Below, in pieces: positions 34,790 to 43,268 of a stretch of DNA of 64,000 nt. Numbering within the stretch: position 1 is the stretch's first letter; the number at the start of each line of letters is the position of its first letter. The DNA comes from an uncultured Neglectibacter sp. (GTDB lineage: Bacteria > Bacillota > Clostridia > Oscillospirales > Acutalibacteraceae). Made by a program: the position numbers and the translations under genes. The stretch spans positions 24,962 to 88,961 of the forward strand of contig CANSKS010000006.1 in assembly GCA_947647615.1 (NCBI GenBank), written 5' to 3'. The notes under the pieces were generated by a model. That model had not been told where the DNA came from. It worked only from the letters and a program-made list of their open reading frames with translations, and made no database searches.

Positions 34790-35578
34790 ATGAATATCAT
34801 GGATATAAAAAAGAAATTATATAAAAATGTTATCTCCGATTATGATTTCGGTCGTCCCCAATATCCTGAAGCTGTATATGACGCAATTAGCAATTTTTCC
34901 TCTATTAGTACTACTGCAAACATTTTAGAAGTTGGTGCCGGAACAGGGCAGGCAACCGACTTATTCTTGGCACATGGCCATAAATTAGACTTGCTTGAAG
35001 TAAGTGATGAACAGGTTGCATTCCTTAAAAAAAAATATAGAGAATTTCCTAATATCAATATCGAAAAAGCATACTTTGAGGATTATGAAGCAAAGAAAGA
35101 ATATGATCTAATATATTCAGCTACAGCCTTTCATTGGATCAAATGTGAAAATGGTTATCCAAAAGCATGGAAAATGCTTCGAGACGGCGGAACAATGGCT
35201 GTATTTTGGAATATCTTTTTCGATGTATGCCGCAGAGGTGGCATTTTTGACAAAATAAATGCCATAAAAGACCAATTTCTTCCTAATGCACCCGCCGACT
35301 ATGAAGTAGATGAGATAGAACAGCTTAAAAAGAAGCGTATCAGCCAAATTACTGTCAACAACTTTTTTAACACCCCCAAATATTATGAATTCCGATGGTT
35401 AGAAAAATACTCTTCCCAACGATTTTCAGCATTAGTGGGTACAGATGCAAAAGCAATGATGTTAAGCAAAACAGAACGTGCTAGCTATCTTGAGGCAATT
35501 AAAAACTGCATTGATTCACATGGCGGAACAATAGAGGTTCCGGAAATTGTTTGTCTATATCTTGTTCAGAAAACATAA
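34790..35578 (+). CDS. SAM-dependent class I methyltransferase
   Basis: 262 residues. SAM motif I is ILEVGAGTGQATDLFL; acidic post-motif DLLEVSDEQ; YSATAFHWI matches the motif IV area of methyltransferase-11/25 families. It could methylate the amino group or sugar of the flagellin modification (N-methylation is known in related C. difficile glycans). AGGGAAG precedes the ATG; a second ATG at codon 4 is possible. It is the last gene of the A/T-rich block. Confidence 0.85.
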   Translation: MNIMDIKKKLYKNVISDYDFGRPQYPEAVYDAISNFSSISTTANILEVGAGTGQATDLFLAHGHKLDLLEVSDEQVAFLKKKYREFPNINIEKAYFEDYEAKKEYDLIYSATAFHWIKCENGYPKAWKMLRDGGTMAVFWNIFFDVCRRGGIFDKINAIKDQFLPNAPADYEVDEIEQLKKKRISQITVNNFFNTPKYYEFRWLEKYSSQRFSALVGTDAKAMMLSKTERASYLEAIKNCIDSHGGTIEVPEIVCLYLVQKT

Positions 35579-35633
35579 CAATTTTATGTGGCAACACATT
35601 TCCTAAAACCATTAACATAGCGTCTATCGTTTT

Positions 35634-35813
35634 TCAGTTCAAAAGAATAGTACTCCATTCTCTATATACAATGATATCTTGGATACACTTTTCCAAACAC
35701 ATCTGTGCCTCTAGGGAAAATGCCTCGACGCCAAATACTAAGGCTTTTGTATCGGAAACAAAACTAGTATAAAAATTTTTGTTATAAATAAAATTTTGCA
35801 AATCGGCAAGCAA
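35634..35813 (-). pseudogene. Possible 59-residue coding remnant at the cassette edge
   Basis: The minus strand has a protein-like open frame from TTG (35813) to TGA (35636-35634) containing SFVSDTKALVFGVEAF and CLEKCIQDIIVYREW. It has no good ribosome site and no upstream extension beyond a stop. I do not recognise it. It may be the tail of a gene lost when the cassette was exchanged. No other coding sequence is supported between 35579 and 35858. Confidence 0.3.
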
Positions 35814-35858
35814 AACACAACATATTGCCTAAGAAACTCTACTCCTATGGAGGCCCCT

Positions 35859-36788
35859 ATGGAACCCCAAAGCCAAGAGCTGCTCAACCAGCTGGCAACT
35901 GATTTTTTCTCTAATAACTACGATTACCTTTGGCTCAAAACTATGCTGAACAAGGCGCGTACCGGGACCGCCCCCAACGCCACCCTGATCACCGGTTCCT
36001 CCCATGCCTTGAACGGTATTCAGGAAAGCCAATGGGAAGACGCCATAAATTGTTCCATGCACTCCCAAGATATTTATTACGATTTCCTCTGTGCCAAAGA
36101 AGCCCTGCGGGATGGCAGGAAATTTTCCAAATGCTTTATTGTAATGGGGTATTACATTGCCTTTCAAGACCTTTCCCGCAGCAAAATTTCCCGGGAAACC
36201 ATGATCTCCCGGGTCTACTATCCCATTTTTCAAGACGCCCGCCACTGGAAGGATTGCCAGCCCATAGATCTATGGGCTGATGTGGGCACCGTGCCCACAC
36301 CTATTCGGGAAATGTGCGAACAGGCGGCCTCCCAAAAGCTTTTGGAATGGGGCACCTACTATTCCCCTATTCGCCCCAGAGGTTCTTATTTCAATTTAAA
36401 CGGGCGAAAATGGAGCGATTTAAAAGAAGAAGAGCGCTATTCCCTGGGAAAGGTGCGGGCAGAAAGCCATAACAAGGCCTTCCAGTACCAAAACAGTTTT
36501 TTGGAAAACAAAGAGATCTTCCGAGATTTCATGCGGTTCCTTTCCTTAAACCAGGTTCTGCCGGTGGTGGTCATTACTCCTTTTACCCAGGCTTATAACC
36601 AGTTTGTTTTGAAGGAAATGAAAGAAGCCGTGCTGGAGCTGGTAGATTCCGTGCCGGAAACCGTACATTTTATAGATTTTAACGAAAGTGACCTGTTCAA
36701 CGCTTCCGATTTCATGGACACAGACCATTTGAATGAAAAAGGCGCTGAAAAGGTGAGCGCTGTTTTAACGGAAATGTTTGGAACATAA
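35859..36788 (+). CDS. SGNH/DltD-like hydrolase-fold protein
   Basis: 309 residues, no signal peptide. Near the N-terminus LITGSSHALNGI fits the nucleophile-Ser block of SGNH-type proteins, and MDTDHLNEKGA near the C-terminus gives the Asp-x-x-His block. Related proteins add or remove acyl groups on surface polymers. The ATG at 35859 is chosen because GGAGG is 5 bases upstream. Base composition returns to about 50% GC exactly before this gene, so it belongs to the resident chromosome side of the junction. Followed by a terminator. Confidence 0.6.
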   Translation: MEPQSQELLNQLATDFFSNNYDYLWLKTMLNKARTGTAPNATLITGSSHALNGIQESQWEDAINCSMHSQDIYYDFLCAKEALRDGRKFSKCFIVMGYYIAFQDLSRSKISRETMISRVYYPIFQDARHWKDCQPIDLWADVGTVPTPIREMCEQAASQKLLEWGTYYSPIRPRGSYFNLNGRKWSDLKEEERYSLGKVRAESHNKAFQYQNSFLENKEIFRDFMRFLSLNQVLPVVVITPFTQAYNQFVLKEMKEAVLELVDSVPETVHFIDFNESDLFNASDFMDTDHLNEKGAEKVSAVLTEMFGT

Positions 36789-36808
36789 CTGCCAGGCCTA
36801 TAAAACAT

Positions 36809-36866
36809 AAAATAACCGAAACAGTGGGAGCTAAAAAGAGCCCCTTGTGTTTCGGTTATTTTTTCT
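36809..36866 (+). terminator. Terminator after the flagellin-modification region
   Basis: 15-bp stem (36809-36823 / 36848-36862) followed by TTTTCTCTTTTTT. Confidence 0.88.
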
Positions 36867-36980
36867 CTTTTTTGGTCCGGCTGCAGCTTTTGAATAACAT
36901 TCTTCAAAAAAGTGAAACTTTCTACAAGAGCAAAACCAAAAAACATGGTATACTGCCATTATTCTACGGAGGTGAGCCGT

Positions 36981-37427
36981 TTGAAGGGGGAAAATGCCAA
37001 ATGTGCCTGCCAAGGCGGTACGCTGACGCGCTTTGTGCAGCCTATTATCTTATTTTCACTGGCGAAATCGCCCGACCACGGTTACCGCCTGTTGCAGAAA
37101 ATTGCCGCTACCGAACTTTGGAAGGCTTCTGTTCCCGATGCCGCCGGTGTCTACCGCATTTTACGGGATATGGAAAAGCGTGGGCTCATTTCTTCCCATA
37201 CCACAGAAAATTCTAAGGCCGGAACGGGGAAACGGGTCTTTTCCATCACCGAAGCCGGTTGGGAGTGCATGAAGAATTGGGAAAGCACCTTAAAGGAATA
37301 CCGCCGCGGAATTGACCAGGTAATCTACCGGCTGCGGGAAGCTTTGGAAGCTGCTCCTCTTCCCTCTGGCCTTGAACCGGGAAAGGCCTCTGTGGTAAAG
37401 GTTCAGCGAAAAAACGGAAAAAATTAA
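36981..37427 (+). CDS. PadR-family transcriptional regulator
   Basis: 148 residues. PadR winged-helix core: ILFSLAKSPDHGYRLLQ, then VYRILRDMEKRGLI and the wing region with KRVFSITEAG. The N-terminus has CACQGG before the helix. Start TTG (36981) with GGAGG 8 bases upstream; an ATG further up (36912) lacks a ribosome site. It is the first gene of the methyltransferase/CobW/ABC operon, 30 bases before the next gene, so it probably controls this operon in response to the substrate or a product. Confidence 0.85.
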   Translation: MKGENAKCACQGGTLTRFVQPIILFSLAKSPDHGYRLLQKIAATELWKASVPDAAGVYRILRDMEKRGLISSHTTENSKAGTGKRVFSITEAGWECMKNWESTLKEYRRGIDQVIYRLREALEAAPLPSGLEPGKASVVKVQRKNGKN

Positions 37428-37457
37428 GTTTTTATTCATAGAAATGGAGGACCACCA

Positions 37458-38837
37458 ATGAAAGAACTGCTGTTTCGCACGCTCCGCCATGAAGAAACCG
37501 AACGGGCTCCCTGGGTACCTTTTGCCGGCGTACACGCGGGCAAATTGAAAGGGTATACCGCTACGGAGATGCTTACCGATGCCAGTAAGGCTTTTGAATC
37601 GCTGATGGAAGTCAACCGCCTGTATCGTCCCGACGGTCAGCCCGTTATTTTCGATCTGCAGATCGAGGCGGAATGCTTGGGCTGCGACCTCACCTGGGCC
37701 GATGACTGCCCTCCTTCTGTTTCCGGCCATCCCTTGGACGGCAGCGATATGGAGCCTCCGGAAACGCCCTGCGACTGCACCATTCCCACCAAGGAATCCG
37801 GCCGGATCCCTTATGTGCTGGAAGTGATGCGTAAAATGAAAGAAGCGGTAGGAGAAACCACCGGGCTTTATGGCTTGATCTGCGGCCCCTTCACCTTGGC
37901 TTCTCACCTGCGAGGGAACAACCTTTTTACCGATATGTTCGATTTCGAGGAGGAAACGGAAAACCTGTTTGCCTTCTGCAACCGTGTCTGCAAGCAAATG
38001 GCCGATTATTATGTGGAAGCCGGTATGGATGTTATCGCCATTGTGGACCCGCTGATTTCCCAAATTTCCACCGCCCATTTCGAGCAATACATGACGGTTC
38101 CCTACACAGAGCTTTTTGACCATATTCGGAAACTGGGTGTTTTTTCCTCCTTCTTTGTCTGCGGCGACGCCACCCGGAATATCGAAGCGATGTGCCAAAC
38201 AAACCCCGATTCCATTTCCGTAGATGAAAATGTAAACCTGTTGGCCGCCAAAGAGATCAGCGACAAATATAACGTGGTAATTGGCGGCAACATTCCTCTG
38301 ACTTCCACCATGCTGCTGGGCAACCAGCAGGACAACATGAAATTCACCGTAGACCTGTTAGACAGCATCCCGGTGAAAAAGAATTTCATCCTCGCCCCCG
38401 GCTGCGACATGCCTTACGATGTACCGGTAGAGAATGGTATTGGCGTGGCTCAGGCCGCCATCGATACCGACGCTGTGCGGGAAATGGTAAAGAACTACCA
38501 AACCGAAGAAGTCGATACCTCCAATGTGGTGTTGCCCGATTACGCCAACCTGAAAAAGCCCCTGGTGGAAGTATTCACTTTGGATTCTGCGCAATGCGCT
38601 GCCTGCGGCTACATGATGGGCGCTGCCAACGCGGCCAAGGAAACCTTTGGCGATGCCATCGACTTGGTAGAATATAAGTTCATCTATAAGGAAAATGTGG
38701 CCCGCTGTGTAAAAATGGGCGTGCCTAACCTTCCCTCTATGTACATCAACGGCCAGCTGAAATACCGCTCTATCATTCCCACAAAGGCTGAACTGGAAGC
38801 GGCCATTCAGGAAGGTATCGACGCCTGCAACAGGTAA
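37458..38837 (+). CDS. MtaA/UroD-family methyltransferase fused to a thioredoxin-like domain
   Basis: 459 residues. Residues 1-350 belong to the uroporphyrinogen decarboxylase/MtaA-CmuA family, whose methyltransferase members use zinc to move a methyl group between a corrinoid and a thiol; APGCDMP (Cys near 315) fits the zinc-ligand motif. Residues 368-459 form a thioredoxin-like domain: VEVFTLDSAQCAACGYMMG with a CxxC pair at 380-383 and a cis-Pro-type loop VPNLPSMYINGQ near 425. This fusion is unusual. No corrinoid-protein gene is in the operon. GGAGG lies 8-9 bases before the ATG. True heme-pathway decarboxylase activity is unlikely. Confidence 0.82.
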   Translation: MKELLFRTLRHEETERAPWVPFAGVHAGKLKGYTATEMLTDASKAFESLMEVNRLYRPDGQPVIFDLQIEAECLGCDLTWADDCPPSVSGHPLDGSDMEPPETPCDCTIPTKESGRIPYVLEVMRKMKEAVGETTGLYGLICGPFTLASHLRGNNLFTDMFDFEEETENLFAFCNRVCKQMADYYVEAGMDVIAIVDPLISQISTAHFEQYMTVPYTELFDHIRKLGVFSSFFVCGDATRNIEAMCQTNPDSISVDENVNLLAAKEISDKYNVVIGGNIPLTSTMLLGNQQDNMKFTVDLLDSIPVKKNFILAPGCDMPYDVPVENGIGVAQAAIDTDAVREMVKNYQTEEVDTSNVVLPDYANLKKPLVEVFTLDSAQCAACGYMMGAANAAKETFGDAIDLVEYKFIYKENVARCVKMGVPNLPSMYINGQLKYRSIIPTKAELEAAIQEGIDACNR

Positions 38838-38842
38838 AAACC

Positions 38843-39766
38843 ATGAGCAAGCTCTATTTGATCACCGGATTTTTGGGGGCAGGAAAAACCACCTTTTTGA
38901 AAAATTTTATTCGCTTGTTCCCCGGCCAAAAGCTCCAGCTGATTGTCAATGAGTTTGGCAAGGAAGGCGTAGACGGCGCTCTTTTATCCGGGTTGGGCGG
39001 GTTTTTGCAGGAAATTTCCGGCGGTTCGGTGTTTTGCTCCTGCCGGTTTGACCAATTTGAAAAGGTTCTGGCTCAATCCGCCCAATTCCAGGCAGATGTG
39101 ATCCTGGTGGAGGCTTCGGGCCTTTCCAATCCCACCGGTGTAAGAAAGCTGTTTTCTCAAGAAAACCGTTTTCCTCATATCCAATACATGGGCGGGATTT
39201 GTCTCATAGACGCGCTCCGTTTTCCAAAGCTTTATGCCACCGCCCGCACTTGCGTCAAGCAGCTGGCTTCCAGCGATGTGGCCGTGGTAAACAAGGTAGA
39301 TCTGGCCACCGAAGAGCAACTGGAAAAAACGGAATCGCTCATAAAAGGCCAGCGTCCCGGTATGCCTCTGCTGGAAACCAGCTTTGGCCGGGTAGATCCT
39401 TCTGTTTTGGAGCTGTTGGCACAAACTCAAGGCACGCACCAGGACGATATGCCCCTTACCGCCGACCTGTCCATTCGGAAGTTAAATATAAAGATTTCCC
39501 CCACTATCTCTTCCTATGAGCTTCAAAAGTTTATCGAGATGTTTTTGGAAGACACCTTCCGGGTAAAGGGGTTCATTGAAACAAGCGATGGCCTGTGTTT
39601 TGCCGACTGTGTAGGCAACATCGCTTCCATAACGCCCTACTCCGGGGAAGTTTCCGAAGAAAAGAAAGGGTGGCTCACAGTGCTTTCCGGCGCTGGCATG
39701 CCTGTGCGGCATTCTGTTACCGAAGCCAGCAAATGGTACCCAAATAAGATTATTTCTATAGATTGA
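38843..39766 (+). CDS. CobW-type (G3E) GTPase metallochaperone
   Basis: 307 residues. Walker A GFLGAGKTT, the G3E glutamate-containing LIVNEFGKEGVDG, a metal-type motif SGGSVFCSCR (variant of CxCC) and the GTP-specificity motif NKVDLA are visible. The C-terminal ~90 residues fit the CobW-C domain. G3E proteins insert zinc, cobalt or other metals into enzymes or handle cobalamin. Starting 5 bases after the methyltransferase gene, it most likely metallates that enzyme or supports its corrinoid partner. Confidence 0.9.
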   Translation: MSKLYLITGFLGAGKTTFLKNFIRLFPGQKLQLIVNEFGKEGVDGALLSGLGGFLQEISGGSVFCSCRFDQFEKVLAQSAQFQADVILVEASGLSNPTGVRKLFSQENRFPHIQYMGGICLIDALRFPKLYATARTCVKQLASSDVAVVNKVDLATEEQLEKTESLIKGQRPGMPLLETSFGRVDPSVLELLAQTQGTHQDDMPLTADLSIRKLNIKISPTISSYELQKFIEMFLEDTFRVKGFIETSDGLCFADCVGNIASITPYSGEVSEEKKGWLTVLSGAGMPVRHSVTEASKWYPNKIISID

Positions 39767-39882
39767 TTCCATATTTTCTCCTTTTGGGAGCCGCTGCAAG
39801 ACTTCCTGTTTTGCAACGGTTCCTTTTCCGGACAAAAAGCAGACTTAGTCTAGTATTTTTTTTAGAAAGTAGCTTAGCTCCT

Positions 39883-41082
39883 ATGAAAAAACTCAGAAAA
39901 AATTTGACCTGTTTCGCTTTGACACTCTCCCTTCTGCTTTCCTGTTTCATTCTTTCCGGCTGTCATGACACCGGATCTTCCGGCAGTGCCGGGCAGCATA
40001 CAAGCATTGCCTCCGATTCCCCTGAAAGCGGCAGCCTCCTCTCTTCCCAAGAGACAGGAAGCTCCCAAACCGCAGGCTCTGAAAAACCTGTCACCCTGAA
40101 GGTTGGGCTCCTGGGTACCTCCATCAAGCCGGTTGGCGTTTTGGTGGCAAAGGCCAAAGGGTATTTTGCGGAAGAAGGCGTAACCATTGAATTTGAAAAG
40201 GTTTCCAGTATGAACGACGCCTACACCGCCGTTTCTACCGGCGACTTGGATGTATACCTTTTCAGCAGCACCGCCGCGGCCACCTTTATCAGCCAAGGGG
40301 TCACCTCCCTGCGTGTCCTTGGCGGGACGGCCGGGGAGGGCGCCGAAATCATGGCCGCAAAGGGGCGGGGATTGAGCATCCGTTCGGCCTCAGATTTTTC
40401 CGGCCTTACCATTGCTTGCCAAATGCCGGAAACCGGCCAAATGGTCCTAAAAGACTATTTGCTGCGGGAAGGATATACCATTGGTGAACCTGGTACCGGG
40501 GCCGATGTGAGCTTTCTTTATGTGAACGATTCCAACACTGCTATCGAAGGTTGTGTAAAAGGCGAATATGACTTATGTATCACCAATTCCTGTCTGGGCT
40601 ATTACGCGGAAGACTACGGCGTAGAGGTAGTGGCCACTGTCAGCGATTTTGTAAGCCCCTATCCTTGCTGCCGCCAAACCTGTAACCTTTCCACTTACGA
40701 AAGCAATTTCGAAGCCCTGGTAAAATTTGAAACCGCCGCTTTGCGTGGCTATGCCTTTTCCCGGGAAAACCAGGAAGAAACCTTGGACATCTTAGAGGAG
40801 TACTCCGGGGAGGACCGCGATTTTTTACAGGGCCAGGTTTACGGCACCAATACTTACACCCCCGATATGCGCCTTTCGCTGGATCCAAACCGGGATGCCT
40901 GTGTAGCCTTTTACGAAGCCATGGTCAACATCGGGCAAATAGAACCGGCCTCCCACATTTCCTGGGAAGAATATGTGGTCTCTGATGTTTATGAAAGCGC
41001 CCTTTCTACCCTTTTACAGCGGGAACCGGATCATACGCTTTGGAAAGAGCTTACAGAATATTTCGAAACACATAATACCTGA
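39883..41082 (+). CDS. NitT/TauT-type ABC transporter substrate-binding lipoprotein
   Basis: 399 residues. Signal peptide with lipobox ILSGC, a Ser-rich linker, then an NMT1/THI5-like binding domain: VLVAKAKGYFAEEGV and STGDLDVYLFSSTAAA are typical of SsuA/TauA-type proteins that bind sulfonates, nitrate, thiamine precursors or other small anionic/aromatic compounds. The ATG at 39883 is selected because the lipoprotein signal begins there. The permease and ATPase follow. Substrate unknown; the operon context suggests a methylated or sulfur-containing compound. Confidence 0.85.
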   Translation: MKKLRKNLTCFALTLSLLLSCFILSGCHDTGSSGSAGQHTSIASDSPESGSLLSSQETGSSQTAGSEKPVTLKVGLLGTSIKPVGVLVAKAKGYFAEEGVTIEFEKVSSMNDAYTAVSTGDLDVYLFSSTAAATFISQGVTSLRVLGGTAGEGAEIMAAKGRGLSIRSASDFSGLTIACQMPETGQMVLKDYLLREGYTIGEPGTGADVSFLYVNDSNTAIEGCVKGEYDLCITNSCLGYYAEDYGVEVVATVSDFVSPYPCCRQTCNLSTYESNFEALVKFETAALRGYAFSRENQEETLDILEEYSGEDRDFLQGQVYGTNTYTPDMRLSLDPNRDACVAFYEAMVNIGQIEPASHISWEEYVVSDVYESALSTLLQREPDHTLWKELTEYFETHNT

Positions 41083-41121
41083 CAAATCGGGAACCGGCTT
41101 TTAGAAACGGAGGCGTCATCC

Positions 41122-41901
41122 ATGGCCAAGATCCGGCTGGAGCATGTTTTTTACCATTACGAAAATCAACAGGCAGAGGCTGCTCTACAGGATATTTCCC
41201 TGGAAATCGCGGAAGGGGAATTTCTCTGTATCATAGGGAAATCCGGATGCGGCAAAAGCACTTTGCTGCGTTTGCTGGCCGGATTGGAACTTCCCGACCA
41301 GGGCAACATTTTTATCGATGGCGAGCCGGTTACCGGCCCCAACCGCCAGTGCGCTGTGGTTTTTCAAAGCTATACCCTATTCCCCTGGATGACGGCCCGG
41401 CGAAATGTGGAATTTGGCATTCGGCAAGCCCGCAAGGACTTAAGCCGCAGGGATGTGCGAGACTTGGCAAACGGATATTTGGAAAAGGTGGCCATGAAAG
41501 AAGATGCCGAAAAATACCCCTGCCAGCTTTCCGGCGGAATGCGGCAAAGAATTGCCATTGCCCGGTCTTTGGCATTGGACACAGATATCTTGCTGCTGGA
41601 CGAACCCTTCGGCGCTTTGGACAGCCGCATCCGCCGGGAGCTTCAGACCCTCTTAGAACAGCTTTCTGCCGGAAGCGGAGAAAAAAACAAAACCATTGTA
41701 TTTGTGACTCACGATATTCAGGAAGCTGTGTTTTTGGCCGACCGCCTTCTCTATATGGAACCGGGCAAGCTGGCGGGAGAGCTCTGCGTACCGCTGCCTC
41801 GGCCGCGAAACCTGCAGGATGAAGAAACCCGAAAACACATTCAGAAGGTCCAAAAACAGCTCCTGGGCTTGTTGGAAAAAACCTATCAGAGGAAGTTGTA
41901 A
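41122..41901 (+). CDS. NitT/TauT-type ABC transporter ATPase
   Basis: 259 residues. Walker A GKSGCGKST, Q-loop VVFQSYTLFPWM, signature LSGGMRQR, Walker B ILLLDEPFGALD, switch His in VTHDIQEA. It powers the adjacent permease and belongs to the SsuB/TauB/NrtD group. GGAGG is 10 bases before the ATG, and the permease ATG follows its stop by one base. Confidence 0.93.
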   Translation: MAKIRLEHVFYHYENQQAEAALQDISLEIAEGEFLCIIGKSGCGKSTLLRLLAGLELPDQGNIFIDGEPVTGPNRQCAVVFQSYTLFPWMTARRNVEFGIRQARKDLSRRDVRDLANGYLEKVAMKEDAEKYPCQLSGGMRQRIAIARSLALDTDILLLDEPFGALDSRIRRELQTLLEQLSAGSGEKNKTIVFVTHDIQEAVFLADRLLYMEPGKLAGELCVPLPRPRNLQDEETRKHIQKVQKQLLGLLEKTYQRKL

Positions 41902-41902
41902 C

Positions 41903-42880
41903 ATGAAAAAACTATCGCGGTCAGGCAGAGAGCAAATGGCTGGAAAGCACGTTGGAAGAGGCACCTTGGCAAGGCGGCTTGTGATCTCCCACACCCTCTT
42001 TTTTTCCCTGCTGGCTGTCATCTGCCTGGCGCCGAAAGCCAGGCCCGGGCTCTCTCAAAACCTTCCTTTGATTACAGCCGTACTTCTCATAGAGGGAGCC
42101 CATCTCTTTTCGGTTTGGCGTTCCTGCCGGGGACGCGGATCTCAAACCGCACCCTTTGACATTGTTTCACTGGTATGGCCGGTGCTGCTCTTCTGGGAGC
42201 TTTTCACCTCTGTACTTCACAAGGCCCACCCTGTACTAATCCCTGCGCCAGAAAACGTTTTTTACACCTTTTTTGATCAATGGGATAAGCTGTTACTCAA
42301 TATCTGGTATTCTCTGCAGCTTTTGCTTACAGGATTTTTCATTAGCCTTATCGCAGCCGTTATTTTGGAGATGTTCGCCGGGTGGTACCCAAGGTTGCGG
42401 GCCTTTGCTTACCCCATCGCCAACATCATGGCCCCCATCCCGGCTATTGTGATCTCTCCCTACCTGGTTTCGTTAATGCCCAGCTTCCGCAGCGCTTCTG
42501 TTTTGGTGATCATATTGGGAATATTTTGGCCCACCTTTTTAAACACGGTCAATCGGGTAGTGGGGATGGAACCGCAAATTCTAGATTCCGCCAGGATGCT
42601 TCATCTCGGCAACAGCGCCATGATCTGGCAAGTCCTGCTGCCCTATCTTTTTCCCGGCATTGTGGGAGGTTTAAAAGTGAGCATGACCACTTCCCTGCTC
42701 ATGCTGAACTTTGCGGAACTGATGGGCGCTACCCACGGTATGGGCTATTATGTCCAAAACAGCATCACCTACGCGAACTATGCCCACGCTATTGCCGGGA
42801 TCATCGTCATTGGCATAGTGGTCACTGCTTTAAATGCCTTGGTCACCCGCCTGCAAAAGAGTTTGATCCGCTGGCATTAA
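41903..42880 (+). CDS. NitT/TauT-type ABC transporter permease
   Basis: 325 residues with an N-terminal extension of about 60 residues containing two extra hydrophobic segments, then the usual five-to-six-helix binding-protein-dependent permease core. The ATPase-contact loop is visible around DSARMLHLGNSAMIWQVLLP. The ATG at 41903 lies immediately behind the ATPase stop with GAGGAAG upstream. An out-of-frame reading that crosses this gene is not real except for the separate ferredoxin gene behind it. Confidence 0.9.
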   Translation: MKKLSRSGREQMAGKHVGRGTLARRLVISHTLFFSLLAVICLAPKARPGLSQNLPLITAVLLIEGAHLFSVWRSCRGRGSQTAPFDIVSLVWPVLLFWELFTSVLHKAHPVLIPAPENVFYTFFDQWDKLLLNIWYSLQLLLTGFFISLIAAVILEMFAGWYPRLRAFAYPIANIMAPIPAIVISPYLVSLMPSFRSASVLVIILGIFWPTFLNTVNRVVGMEPQILDSARMLHLGNSAMIWQVLLPYLFPGIVGGLKVSMTTSLLMLNFAELMGATHGMGYYVQNSITYANYAHAIAGIIVIGIVVTALNALVTRLQKSLIRWH

Positions 42881-42909
42881 GGAAATTGTTGAAAAGGAAG
42901 GAACGCATT

Positions 42910-43149
42910 ATGGCAAAAAATTGGTACCCCGTTATAGAAGAAGCCCTTTGCGTCCAGTGTGGACGCTGTGTGGCTCTCTGTACAAAAAACAGGCATTTTG
43001 CCTATGACAGCGAGCAAGCCCCAAAGCCGTCCGTTACCCATCCGGAAAATTGTGTGGACCATTGTCACGGATGCGGCAACCTGTGCCCCCAAGGCGCCAT
43101 TACCTACTTTGGAGATGACACCGGCTGGCTTCCTCCAAAAAGAAAATAA
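42910..43149 (+). CDS. Small dicluster-type 4Fe-4S ferredoxin
   Basis: 79 residues. Two cysteine groups: CVQCGRCVALC (about 16-26) and CVDHCHGCGNLCPQGAI (about 48-64), fitting one or two [4Fe-4S] clusters. AAGGAAGGAA precedes the ATG. As the last gene of the operon it could supply low-potential electrons, for example to keep a corrinoid in the Co(I) state or to reduce the CxxC pair of the fused thioredoxin domain. This role is inferred from context only. Confidence 0.85.
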   Translation: MAKNWYPVIEEALCVQCGRCVALCTKNRHFAYDSEQAPKPSVTHPENCVDHCHGCGNLCPQGAITYFGDDTGWLPPKRK

Positions 43150-43175
43150 AGATCCCCGGACGGGACATCGAAAGA

Positions 43176-43223
43176 CAGGGCCTTCTCCTGCACTGCCGCA
43201 AAGGAGAAGGCCCTGCTCTTTTT
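43176..43223 (+). terminator. Terminator of the methyltransferase-CobW-ABC operon
   Basis: Perfect 14-bp stem CAGGGCCTTCTCCT (43176-43189) / AGGAGAAGGCCCTG (43202-43215), then CTCTTTTTA. Confidence 0.92.
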
Positions 43224-43268
43224 ATTTACAGAATGTGAAATAACGAAGGAAGACCTTCTGTACTCTGA

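Noticed and set aside
42382..43149. Single 255-residue plus-strand frame
   Set aside because: The first two thirds are out of frame inside the permease; only the part from 42910, with its own ribosome site, is the real ferredoxin.
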